Positions 11,701 through 22,204 of a stretch of 64,000 nucleotides of DNA are shown here, piece after piece. The notes beneath the pieces are model-generated. The model had not been told where the DNA came from and did not search any database. It worked only from the letters and a program-made list of their open reading frames with translations. A program made the translations under genes and the position numbers. This DNA is from Galaxea fascicularis (lineage: Eukaryota; Cnidaria; Anthozoa; Scleractinia; Euphylliidae). Position 1 is the first letter of the stretch. Every line of letters starts with the position of its first letter. The stretch lies in the NCBI GenBank assembly GCA_948470475.1, contig OX419336.1, positions 34,179,415 to 34,243,414 on the forward strand. The letters run 5' to 3'.

Positions 11701-13594
11701 GTGTAATAAAACATAATTTTCTTTGTATACCACTCTGCTTTTAGTAAGTGACTTCTCAGACATGCACAAAAACAAATCACTGATTTTTAGAATTTAACAA
11801 AAGTGCTTCTAATCTGATAGGTACAAAACGTAAGTCACAGATTACTTCAGAATTATGTACACACTGTAAGGGGTACTGGGGTTTTTTTTTACGCCTGTCC
11901 TTTGTCACAATTGTTTCATTTCCATCTACTTCGTAGTCATGCATTAGTACACTGAACAAGTTTTCCGGTTTTCGTGTAACATAAATTGAACTAGGCTGGC
12001 AAATTAAACTGATCAAAGCATTTCACTGTGTTATTCCTTGTTTATGGAGAATGCTGGGGTGAGAGTTTTAGAAACCCTAAAACTGTCTTTCTTAACATCA
12101 TACTCCTATTTTGTCTTTCTTTTTCTTCTCAGGTAGATGTCAAGTTTGTGCGCATGATGAAGCGCTACATCTCATTAAAAGAACTGAAGACTCTTCATCT
12201 GGTAAGTAAGTAATATTATTATGTAAGTAACTTTATTTACCCACATATTGCATATGAGCGAGATCTATTTTAAATGCAAATGTGTCATTGACCAGCAGCA
12301 CTAGGCCAGGGGTGGTCACAGCCAGGGTTCGTTACGTCCCTAGTGGTTCTTTAACGTCCCACAGAATCAATTTTGAAGAGTTGTGAGACGGGGCAAACGG
12401 TTTATCGTCCTTATCTGGGAAGACTAGAAAGCCTAACCATTTGCAGATGTCATTACAAAGGAATAAAGGGGATAGTTTCTTAACTGAAACTGTGGTGCTG
12501 CGTCGGTTTGGGAGTTGTACACAAAAATTTGGTTTTATCAACGGATAATGTAAATTGACCACCGTACAGGGATTCGCTCTGACGAAGGACTAATGCTCGA
12601 AACGTCAGCTTTTAATCCCTCTTAGGCTCACATGGAACGTTGCGGCTCAATCTTCGTGTTCCAGTGCAGTTTTGGAGCAGTCCTTTCAGTAGTCCTGAGC
12701 GATTTGGAGCAGTTGTTTTTAAGCATTCCCCCACCCTCCCCACCCTCGTTGTTTTTATTCTCCATTCCACTGATCTAAGCAGTGTTGACTGGTGCCTGGA
12801 ATGGGGGCTTGTGGCTGGGTGCGGGGATTTGCCAGCCGTGGAGGCGGTATTCTATCTGGGAGCTGGCTGGCCACAGTGGAAGCCTCTGGATACCCCAGGC
12901 ACCCAGCCGTTAACCCTGTTGTAATTGTTAGCGCACCAATGACAACAAATACTACCGTAGTTTTCGCATTCCCTTATGATTATCATTATTTTTTTTTTGT
13001 TTTCGGCTACTTTTTGTTGACACAGGAGCACAAAGCGTCCGGTGGCCCGTTAAAGTCGATAGCATTGTTCACATCTGCTCGGCTTTCAGTGCAACCTGTC
13101 ACTGAAGGTAGGTCATGTGGTCAGAAAATGGGATTGCTGTAGTTGTTTGAAAAAAAAAATTCACTAAACTATCTTCCATTCCCAAGACTGAACGGTTAAC
13201 GTGATGCAGGACAGTGCACTCTTTTTAAAATGAGTTAGCCAGCTGCTGCGTATATGATATGAACACAGCTGTTGAAATTGGATTGAGTGTAATGATAAGA
13301 GTTCAGGCTCTGCTCTGCCAGGAATGACTTCAGCGGGAGTAGTTTTGTTTTTGATGGTTTGTGCGTTTTGTCATTAACGTTGGTCGGTGAAAGAATTGAC
13401 TGAAGCTTAGATTTAGGTCGTTGGCTCCTTCCTTTGCCCGAAATACTCTTCCTTTTGTTCCAGAGATGCATTTCTCTGAAGAACCACATTGAAAGCCGAG
13501 TTATGACTCAACTGAAATTTATCTTTTTCTTTTCTTCCCAGATGAATTCGATTTCATATGCGGTTTGGAGGACAAACCAGAAAATGATGCTTAA
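6728..13594 (+). CDS. THYN1: Thymocyte nuclear protein 1 (EVE-domain protein)
   Basis: Exons: 6728-6797, 7460-7503, 8128-8196, 8597-8665, 9712-9807, 10389-10450, 11360-11393, 12133-12201, 13026-13107, 13542-13594. Phases close and give 215 aa, close to vertebrate THYN1. The first ~38 residues are lysine-rich and contain a PPRKKRKV nuclear-localisation-like motif. The EVE fold follows from about residue 44: WLIKSEPES, CWDGVRNYQ, ARNFMRDQMK, FFYHSNCKTPGIAG, DPHYDP, NPKWFM, RMMKRYISL, GGPLKSIALF and the final EFDF. EVE domains are YTH-like and are thought to bind modified nucleotides; the cellular role of THYN1 is poorly defined. The start is the first ATG in frame with the basic tail. Exon 2 to 3 uses a GC donor (CAG|GCAAGA). 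The exon 3 acceptor is an NAGNAG (TTAGCAG), so one extra Gln is possible. Candidate poly(A) signal at 14423-14428. Confidence 0.93.
7851..7925 (+). repeat. tRNA-like SINE head in THYN1 intron 2
   Basis: TAGCTCAGTGG fits box A and GGTTCAATTCC fits box B, at tRNA spacing. The acceptor ends do not pair convincingly, so this is a degenerate SINE head or tRNA relic, not a functional tRNA. Confidence 0.5.
11400..11725. repeat. Dispersed repeat, family of 34420-34810, copy 1
   Basis: It shares CACCCATTTTGAAATCAC, CTGTTGAGAGCCAATCAGAT-like and AATTGGGAATAAATTGCAC blocks with the region at 34420-34810, in rearranged or inverted order, plus an edge TTTGGTCTGAAA. It lies in THYN1 intron 7 and has no coding content. 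Confidence 0.6.
12203..12455 (-). mobile_element. tRNA-derived SINE (body and tail), minus strand, in THYN1 intron 8
   Basis: This is the reverse complement of the body of the SINE at 24585-24968. It has the same CATTTGCAGATGTCATT, CTAGAAAG, CTCACAACTCTTCAAAATTG and GTGGTCACA blocks and the same (TTAC)n tail. The tail, read on the plus strand as GTAAGTAAGTAA, lies directly against the end of THYN1 exon 8. The tRNA-like head is missing. Confidence 0.75.
12570..12615 (+). repeat. Retroelement-associated GACGAAGGACTAATGCTCGAAACGTC motif
   Basis: A short imperfect palindrome (TGACGAAGG...CGAAACGTCA) of a type often seen beside invertebrate retroelement ends. Similar motifs lie at about 20155-20190 (GACCGACAAGTCGGTC) and about 55603-55640. 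No reverse transcriptase sequence adjoins it. Confidence 0.35.
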
Positions 13595-15673
13595 GCTTAT
13601 TTGGTGCCTTGTATGGATATCTTGATAAACGTTTGCCTTGGTTCACGATGATTATACATGTATATCAGGACCTGGGTTTGAAGACTTAAAGTAAAACTTA
13701 AGACTGAAAGTAGAAAGTAAAAACTAAAGAATTAAAAAGTCTTCTCAATCATTATGTACGTCAGTTTCAGTGAAAAAAAAAACCAAACGTTCGAGGTGAC
13801 GAAAAAATTATTTTGTTGCGTTGGGATGTAACCGTGTTCCCTTGATATATATATACATGTAGGTTATCTAACGAGAGAACAAGAGAAGCGGTCCTCGTAA
13901 TTTCTCTGGGGTTGGAAACTTGCATTAGAGAAATTCAGCGTCATGTGTAAGGCAAATGGAAAACGTCAGTTTCTCGTTTTTGTTCCCTCAAAAACGGAAT
14001 AATTAACTATGGAAATCAAACCAAACAATTTTGTAATGGAAGTGAACGCGAAACGTCTAAATAACCTGCACATAGTGAAACCAAAGTGAAAACAGCAAGT
14101 ATAAGAAAATTGCAGTGGCTACTTAGTCATTTTTACGGTTTGCCTCAAACGTGGTCCTAAATCACTACTTCAGTAGGAAACAACAGTTAATCAGTTTTAC
14201 ATTTATTGATTGGATTGCTTCTTTCTGTATTCTGCCCATTGTTGTTTACTAATTTGTCTCAGAGCGGTCTTCTGACTTCAATGGATCATGTTGTTGTAGA
14301 CTCATGAAAAAGATGTGGAATTTATTGTTTAATTTGTCCATCGTTTCTATTTTTGTTCATTTTGCCATCCTTGCAGAGCCCCTTGCACTCTATGCGTCCT
14401 GGAAAGGTTATGCATCGTTATAAATAAAGGGTTCGTTAAACATCCCACTGGTTACTGAAATTTGTCGAAGCACCGTAACCCACTATTCACCGGACGTCTT
14501 CAGTAGCCTTATCAATCAATCAATCAATGTTACTTGTAGCCCAGTGTTCGTCGGGTACATGTGTTCATTGTTTGGTTCTTTTCGTTGTTCTTTTCACAGT
14601 TGATATACGTTTGGTACAATAAGCAGACAAAAGGTTCTTTCGTTTATAATCGTAAATTGGTGCAGTGGTGGGAGCGCTAACCTTCCAGCGATGTGTCATT
14701 CGACGTCATAAGTGGGCTGAGTTTGTTGGTTCTCTACTCTGCTCCGAGAGGTTTTTTTTTCTGAACACTCCGGTTTTCCCCTCTCCACAAAATCAATTTT
14801 GATTAGAGGCCATTTGATTTAGTCTCCCCAATTAGTGGAGCACCTGTGTTCGTGACGCTTATGCTCGAGCAGATGTTATACTGACATTACACCAAAGCAA
14901 CGAGCCACAGCCAATGACTAAAGGTCCTTTGGGTCCTTCCTTCCTTCTTTCTCCTTCAACTTTCTTACACTTTCCTTAGAATTCCTGCTGTTCCTAACAA
15001 ACCCGTTTTTTGCAAGAACGCCGTTCTGATGGTAACTCGTAGCTTCGCAAGCCATGCATCTAATCTTTTACGTACTCCCCGCCCCCGCCCCACCACCGTA
15101 ACGACTAGTTGAGCTTAACTCCTTCAGTTACAAAAAACGTAAGGTGGCTCTGAAGCTACAGTACAGATTTTTTTTTTTTAAACAGGTGAACCTTGATATG
15201 CTCATTGCACGGTGGTCACAGAACTCGTTTTTGAGTTACAGGCACAAAAAGCTAAAATTAAGGGTGTTTCATAGAGGCTGTAGTGTTGCCGTGGGAACCT
15301 TATCTGTAAAACAAATGAACAACTTGTTGAGAAATATTTCCATCTTTAGGAAAAAACAAGTGTGGTAGTATTGATCCACCAAAGAATTGGTATTTACTGT
15401 GAAAATCCGAAAACCTTGAACACTAGAAATATTTGTGGATTGTTGTAGACTGTAACTAAAAAGCCAATCACGCGCGAGAAGACTAAACCATAAACAGTAA
15501 CGATAGTTTATGATTGGTGGTTGCACAATGGGAAATGTCAAACTTCGTGAGACAGAATCATACCCCTTATATGAAGCAGAGAACATTCACAGTTCCGTTG
15601 GCACTGAAAAGGTAGGAACGGTGCAGGTTTTGCTGTGACGAAGAGGATTTGGTTTCATCCTAGAGTAAGAGCC
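13595..15673. other. THYN1 3'UTR, spacer and VAMP7 5' region
   Basis: The THYN1 3'UTR probably ends near 14450 (AATAAA at 14423-14428). A SINE follows at about 14660-14890. The remainder to 15673 holds the VAMP7 promoter and 5'UTR. No further exon is supported. Confidence 0.5.
14660..14890 (+). mobile_element. SINE, GTTGGTTCTCTRCTCTGCTCC family, copy 1
   Basis: It contains TTGTTGGTTCTCTACTCTGC and a following pyrimidine-rich CGGTTTTCCCCTCTCC segment. These are shared with about 18375-18590 and, inverted, with about 56930-57125. A degenerate tRNA-like 5' part precedes it. Confidence 0.6.
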
Positions 15674-18600
15674 ATGTCAATAATTTACAGCCTCATAGCT
15701 CGTGGAACTACGGTCCTTGTTGATTATACAGAAACTACAGGAAATTTTCAGCAAATAACAGGTTCCATCTTACAGAAAATCCCCTTGCACGATGATACAA
15801 AATGTACATACGTCTCTGGCAGGTAAGTTTATGAAGGGCCTGAGTTCATGATGGAGCATATTTGTGGGCTGTATCCTGTCACAATGTGTGTAGGTTTAAA
15901 ATTACTACGTCGTCATTTGTGATTTAACGATCAAACCTTGTCATAAGTTTAAAACTTTGCATTAAATTCAGCACGAAAGGCGCGCCGAAGGATCGTAAGC
16001 GCGCGCTTAACATGCGGCAAGGTTTGCAGTACCTCAAAGTTTTGTCGTGCTGACTTAACATCTGACGAACAAAGTACTGTAGACACCTTAACACTACCAA
16101 ACAACGCCATACTTCTTACGGTAAATGACGGGTACGCGCACGGTTGTACGTTCGAAGAGTACGTTCGAATAATTATGTATATAAAGTTACGTACATAGTC
16201 TCGAGGCTGTCTGATATGTCGCAATCTTCGATGGCTATAAATTACTTTTTTTTTTTCCAATAAATGCTTTTCTAGCCTTTTGGAAGTGTATAGGTGGCCC
16301 TCTGAAGAGATATTTTAATTCACAAACGCAAAAGAAGACGGAGAAATGCATGCGTTTTTATATATATCATACGTCAGAATTAATTAAAAAACAAGCAAAA
16401 GTGATATTCAGCGGTCAATTTACCGCGTATATTTCCGTTTGCAGTTTCATTTTGGTTCCGCACTAAATGACGTTCTGGTTCTGATTGTCAATACTCTGTC
16501 TTCCTTTTAAGTTACCATTTTCATGTGATAGTGGATGATGGTTTAATTTTCCTTTGTATGGCTGACGAGGATTTTGGAAAAAGGCAGCCATATGCATTCC
16601 TCGAAGAGGTAAGGGACTAATGGCTGCCATTTATAGTACCTTGATAGACTGAGAGAGTCAGCTGTTTTGTATTAAAATGCAATAGCAGGAGAAGTGAGGT
16701 AACAGAGGAGGGCTCAGATCTCTCACACAACCCACACTATATTCCCCTAAAGGGTACAGTACTTGAGCTGTTTTGTTGTGAAATTGAGGCATAAAGTCAA
16801 CTTTTTTCCTCTTGGAGATGTGATCTATAGTAATTAGCCAAGTAATGTGTGATATGATTGGCCATTGACTGTCAGAGCATTGAGGTGAATCACCTCTGCT
16901 TAACTGTCATTACACAGAGAAATAACCAAAATACATCATCTGAAATTGTAATGTAAGTATTTTCACAAAAGATCTCCTTTTATAATGAAAGATCTGAAAG
17001 TGAATGTGAATCTTCAGTTTTCAGGCCAGGTCTGAAAGGGAGGTAATTTTGGTTTGAAATAGAGCCAGTTCCTAAAGAACTGCGTGAAAAAAATAAATAG
17101 CACCTTTTAGTCTTGTGGTTATTTCTCCCAATGTACATGTTCAACTATATATTGACAAGTTAGAAATTAATCTTTTTTGTTGTTGTAGATTAAACGCCGT
17201 TTTGTAAACAGCACTCTGAAACAAAGAGCAAGAACAGCTCATGCCAATGAATTCAGAAGAGACTTTGGACAAGTATTGGCCAGTCAGATGGTAATTAGAT
17301 ATTTGTTACCTGGAGGTCCTATTAGGGGTTAACAGGATACAGGATATTTAGGTGAAGAATTATAGGGATACGGGATATTTGTTGGAAAAATTAACAGGAT
17401 ACAGGATATTTGTTGGAAAAATTAACGGGATACGGGATATTTAAAAACAAATTCTGGGATATCAAACATCAAAGTTGTCACTTTTTAAAAGAATAGAATT
17501 GTCTAAAATAGGTTCATTGATCAATTTTGAAGGCACAAAAAGTGAAAATATACTTGCCAATGCGATTATTTGTATTTTGCATCAAACGTTGACGATACCT
17601 GCCAATATTGGCCCTTCCAGAAATTTTGTCATTATGTAGTACCCAAACATATTACCTGCAGTGACATCATCAGTAGTGCCTTGCATTATTGGGACACAAA
17701 CCACAGGAATAATTCCTGTGGTTTGTGTGGGATACGGGATATACCGCACAACTCATCATAACACTTATGTAATTACATAATTGTTTATTTAATGTTCTAT
17801 AACTATTGCCTTCCCAGGCTTTGTTCTCTGGTCCTAGTTATGATGAAACAGATCAGATTTCGAAAGTGCGTAGAGAGGTGAATGAGGTGAAAGATGTAAT
17901 GACTCAAAATATAGGTATGGATTGACTAATATACTGCATTCTTCCTGTAATGTGATTATTGTAGACTGAGGTACAGTAGTCATCTAATTTCCAAATGAAA
18001 TGTTGATCTGGAGAATTTTAAAGAGCACTATTTAGTTACATTGGTTAGAGTTACTTAGACGTAATTAGACAGTTATGTTTTGAGTGATCATAGTCATCAC
18101 ATCTGTATTATTTTAACTAAAAAGTTTTCAACTTAGGTATCTTATTCTTGATACCATTAACTGTTTTGTGAAACGTTGTTTATAATATCGTTGTGGTATG
18201 TGCTTTTGTAGAAAAAGTTTTGGAACGAGGCGAGAAGATTGATGTTCTCGTGGGAAAAACAGAACACCTGGATCACAATGTAAGTTGATGATCTACTAGA
18301 AAACAATATTACAGTATTTTGAAGTTTGACCAACATTTTTAAAAATAAAAAATGGTTGGGAATAGGAACAAGGATGACACAGTGGAGAGACCACTTGCTC
18401 TCATCTGAATCTGAATTTGATTGCCAGACTCAGGTATATACATGGGTTCAGTTAGTTGTTGGTTCTCTGCTCTGCTCCAAGAGGTTTTTCTCTGGGTACT
18501 TTGGGTTTTTTCCTTCCCTCAAAAGCCATTGCTGGATTTCAGTATCATCTGTTTTCAGTGGACAAAATAGACACTCAGTGAAGATGCAGGGAGACAGGGT

Positions 18601-19701
18601 GGCTTAGGAGTTTATGGCACCAGATTTCAATGCAGTCATCCTGGTTTCAAATCCCGCTCTGGCCACTAGCTGGTGTTGTTCTAGGTTATACCTGGTTCAA
18701 CTCCTCAGTCATCCTTGTAAATAGCCAACTGGTTTGCCTCCAGCCAGTTGGGGTTCTCACCTTGTTATGTTTATTTGATTTGTATTATTCGTTTTATTGT
18801 CCTTGAAAAGCCCCTCATGGGGAGTTGTCAATTATGTATTTATTATTATTACCAGTATTGTTATTATTAGATGTCACTACTTAATGTAATTAATTTTATT
18901 TATTTATTTATTTATTTGATATCTTGTTATTTATAACGAAAGTTGAATCACAAACAAATCCTGAAAATATTGGGTCTTGCATTTACTGTAATTTGCAAAT
19001 TGATTAAAATCTATTGAGTGGTGCTTTTCTGTAGTGGCTGTTTTAAAATATAGAGGTTCAGTTCAAAAGTTTGAATTTTACTTACCTTCAAATGGTTAGT
19101 CAACATTTTACTCTCTAAGTTTTTTTGTTAAAGAAATGTTGATGCACCATCCAGGTATTCCAATAATTATTGTCCTTAGGTATTCACCTCAAAAATGATT
19201 TGCCTTATGAATGAAGCCTGGCATGTTATTTGATCAGCTTTCAGTTGAGTGTCGTGAACCAAAATCAAAGAGATTACCCTGACCAATCACAACAGTGAAC
19301 AGTTACAAACTGAACAATGAGCCAATCAGAGTATGAAGCAATAACGTGTAGCTGGTGCAAAGCACGAGTATAAAAATTAATGCACACATACAACTCATGA
19401 TTGGTTTTGATTTTGCTTCTTATTGGTTGAAAAAGTGGTGTGAGCTCTGCTGACCAATCACAGCACAAAGCAATGAAAAACCAAAGCAAACACACTGTTT
19501 GATGCTCAAATGAAAACTGCTCTATCAGTAATCTTTTTCCTTTTTTGTTATCAGTCTCAGGTTTTTCACAAACAAGCTGTAAGGTTGCGGAAGAAGATGT
19601 GGTGGAAGAACCAGAAGATGTGCCTACTCTTGTTATTTGTGTTGCTTGTTATTATTGCAGCCATTGTGTTGACAGTTTTGGGGATTGAAGGAAAGTTATA
19701 A
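15674..19701 (+). CDS. VAMP7: VAMP7-like longin R-SNARE
   Basis: Exons: 15674-15822, 16512-16608, 17189-17290, 17818-17914, 18212-18279, 19555-19701; phases close to 219 aa, matching the family length. Residues 1 to about 116 form a longin domain (start MSIIYSLIARGTTVLVDYT, then YHFHVIVDDGLIFLCMADEDF). The R-SNARE motif runs from about 130 to 188; Arg154 in VLERGEKID sits at the zero layer. A basic-aromatic KKMWWKNQK precedes one membrane span (about 193-214) and a five-residue luminal end. Such proteins drive fusion of late endosomes and lysosomes with each other and with the plasma membrane, with the longin domain folding back on the SNARE motif. The start at 15674 is chosen because MSIIYSLIARG fits the family; an in-frame upstream ATG at 15635 would add 13 residues. 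Sec22 and Ykt6 also have longin domains but differ in sequence or lack this span. Confidence 0.93.
17333..17460 (+). repeat. Degenerate ~30-bp tandem repeat in VAMP7 intron 3
   Basis: About four units of GGGATACGGGATATTTGTTGG followed by AAAAATTAAC, with variation. A further GGGATACGGGATAT unit occurs at about 17728, beside a palindrome that reads CACAAACCACAGGAATAATT and then its complement. Confidence 0.75.
18375..18590 (+). mobile_element. SINE, GTTGGTTCTCTRCTCTGCTCC family, copy 2
   Basis: The body matches the 14660 copy (TTGTTGGTTCTCTGCTCTGC, then CAAGAGG and a T-rich run). It lies in VAMP7 intron 5, immediately followed by a different SINE. Confidence 0.6.
18594..18860 (+). mobile_element. 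tRNA-derived SINE in VAMP7 intron 5
   Basis: Box A-like GGTGGCTTAGGAGTT and box B-like TGGTTTCAAATCCC lie at tRNA spacing. The body then has CCTCAGTCATCCTTGTAAAT and ends near a TTATTATTATTA tail. Confidence 0.6.
19235..19500. repeat. CCAATCA-rich dispersed repeat, copy 1
   Basis: It contains GACCAATCACAACAGTGAAC, GAGCCAATCAGAGTATGAAG and CTTCTTATTGGTTGAAAAAG. The reverse complement of this order appears at about 20995-21275. It lies in VAMP7 intron 5, ending close to the last exon. Confidence 0.7.
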
Positions 19702-20221
19702 CCCACATCATATTGTCCTTAATGTCCAACAAGTCTTTACATTCATGGTACTTCAGAGCTGTTTTATATAAACAGTAGTCTCCATTTGGCGTGAAAATAT
19801 GCTCAGATATTTGTTTGTGGACATTAAGCTTATCTGTTTTGGGAAGAACTTGAACAGTCTTCTGAGAGCACAAGAAACTGTGAGCTCTGAGGAACTGATT
19901 ATGTCCAAGGACAAATATCCAAGCATATTTTTAAAGCCAAACAGAGGGTATTGTATTTGTTACCCTTTAAATTTTTTTTGCAACATGCATTTGGGGAATA
20001 TCACCAGAATATCACTTAGCAATATTAAATTGTAATCACAGCATGCTTATCACCTTTCACATATATATATATATTTACGGTTGAAGTCGTAGCGCGCACT
20101 TTCGTATTTCAGTGGCGTAGTAGAAATTTTGTATAACGGTTTTTCTTCATTCACCCTGAAGAAGACCGACAAGTCGGTCGAAATATAGGTGTTCTCTATA
20201 AACGTGTCTTGTCTTCATTTG

Positions 20222-20253
<32 letters not shown>

Positions 20254-20994
20254 TAGTTAAGTGAGGAACGTGTGGTTTCCCTTTGTTAGCATTAGTTTTA
20301 AGTTTCTCTTCAGTAGTTTTGTTTCTTTGCTCAAGCTGTGCCTGTCACTAGCTTTGTAAAAAATGGTAAGTACTACTAAAAAGGGGACTGTGAAGATTAG
20401 TAACACAGTAGAGTGTGTAACACAAATTCTGGTTAGTGTCAAAAGGTTATACCATTTAACTGCAACAATACAAAGTTGTTTTGTAGGGGTAGCATATATA
20501 CAGTTAAACCCCTATTTAGCTGCCACCCTTGGGGAAATGGAAGGCTGCTTATAGGAATTTGACTGTACTTGAGTCTCACCCATCAGATGGTGCCAATTTA
20601 GGCATCTGCTCTTGGAGGCTACAAAAGGGGATGACAAGGAAAGATTTGCTTGCACTTGCACCCTTGAATCTCCCACACGGCCATGCAGGGTAAATGCCAC
20701 TGGAGTGTTTTAGTCAATTTTTTAATTAACAATTTCATTTTGTTTGTACAAGAACCAATGCTGGGTGATTAAGAGTAATCAGACTGTTAATGCAAAGTGA
20801 TAGAGAAACGTTTATTATTGTCTTTAATATTAATAAACACAATAATTGGTTGCCCGTAGTTACAGTAGATAAATGGTGCATAGGATTCTTTTTGAATTGC
20901 TAAAATGTCTGTTAGAAAATGTCTACCGAGCGTAGGAATACATTATAATAAATTGTGATTTAGTTGAGACTATGAATTGTACTTTATTATGACA

Positions 20995-21275
20995 TGACAA
21001 GTGTATAGAGTTAAATATCGAAAGTGTTTTCTTTTGTTTTGCATTGCTTTTCTCTGTGACTGGCCAACACACCTCGCGCCACTTTTTCAACCGATAAGAA
21101 GCAAAACTAAAACCAATCGCGACTTGCACACGCGCATTTTCCCGCGCTATGCATTGTGCCAGCCACATGAAATTATCTCGTATTCTGATTGGCTCATTGC
21201 GCTGATATCATCAGTTGTGATTGGTCAGAGTCAATGCTTTGGTTTTGGTTTTGAAAACCACTCTATGACAAGCGT
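20995..21275. repeat. CCAATCA-rich dispersed repeat, copy 2 (inverted)
   Basis: Reverse-complement partner of 19235-19500. It shares CTTTTTCAACCGATAAGAAG, TCTGATTGGCTCATTG and GTTGTGATTGGTCAGAG in matching order on the opposite strand. Confidence 0.7.
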
Positions 21276-21755
21276 GACAATGACGACTTGAGTGTGTTAC
21301 CCTGGAAACCTGTTGGGCTAACATTTTCGTAGAATGTGAACCCCAAATAAATCCATTATAAAATGCATGCCTTCTCCGAAACGTGCAACGTATCGATGTA
21401 AAAGCTAGGCAGTCTCGAGAGCCAGGCACTTTGGGCCTGACTAAAGCCGGTTAAACTTTCATGAAAACCCTAGGCGGACTGGAGGATCCACACCCATGTC
21501 TGTTACTTAGTTCTCCTAGTGTTTTGTAATCCCAATATTATTTTGGCTTATTGCCGCTCAAAACGTGAGGTTGGCATATTTTGTTGATGCATTTAACACT
21601 ACTTATCATTACCCGGATTAATACTATTTTAGATTTTAGAATCGTTTGCACCTGACCTGCGTGAAAACTTCAGGAATCCCGGTCAGAATGAGCTAGAAAG
21701 CCGCTTGCTCACAGGCCATTTGCTACCAAAGTCAGCGTTGTGTTTCTGCTTTTCA

Positions 21756-22123
21756 CAGGGACCGTGCAGTATTTTTGCGATTGGGGGGGGGCTAAATAAA
21801 ATGCCGAAGGCATTTTTAGCGCGCACCGCAGGCGCAAGCGTCCTGGGGGAGGGGGTCCGGGGACATGCTCCCCCAGAAAATTTGTAAAATGAATGCTTCT
21901 AGAATGGCTAAAAATACATCCCAATATAGCAGACACAGTGAATTCTTTTATTATTTATCAGGCTAATAAACACCAAATTTGAACTAAAATAACAAAACAT
22001 CAAACGCAAGCAACACATGAAAGCAGTAGAACAGTAATTTTTCAATTGAAAAAAAAATTTTTTCCAAAATTATTGGGGGGGGGGGCTGAAGCCCTGCCAG
22101 CCCCCCTGGCTCCGCGGTCCCTG
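21756..22123. mobile_element. hAT-like MITE, CAGGGACCG termini
   Basis: The left end CAGGGACCGTGCAG and right end CTCCGCGGTCCCTG are inverted. The same five bases TTTCA flank both sides. Inner G-runs and C-runs near both ends extend the inverted repeat. No transposase is encoded. Confidence 0.75.
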
Positions 22124-22204
22124 TTTCATTGACGTGCTACGCTTTCAAGAAACTAGTCAATCTTCCTATTTTCTTCTGAGTATCGGATAAATGCTATGTT
22201 GCTT

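Larger units (their letters stand above)
19702..22204. other. VAMP7 3' region to the downstream minus-strand gene
   Basis: It holds the VAMP7 3'UTR (candidate AATAAA at 20832-20837), a (TA)n run at about 20228-20255, an inverted copy of the 19235 repeat at about 20995-21275 and a hAT-like MITE at 21756-22123. No additional coding exon is supported. Confidence 0.5.

Noticed and set aside
12640..13142. Overlapping plus-strand frames of 94 and 116 codons in THYN1 intron 8
   Set aside because: Low-complexity translation with no motif; the second frame runs over THYN1 exon 9 in part and is interrupted by the intron acceptor. The THYN1 model explains the exon.
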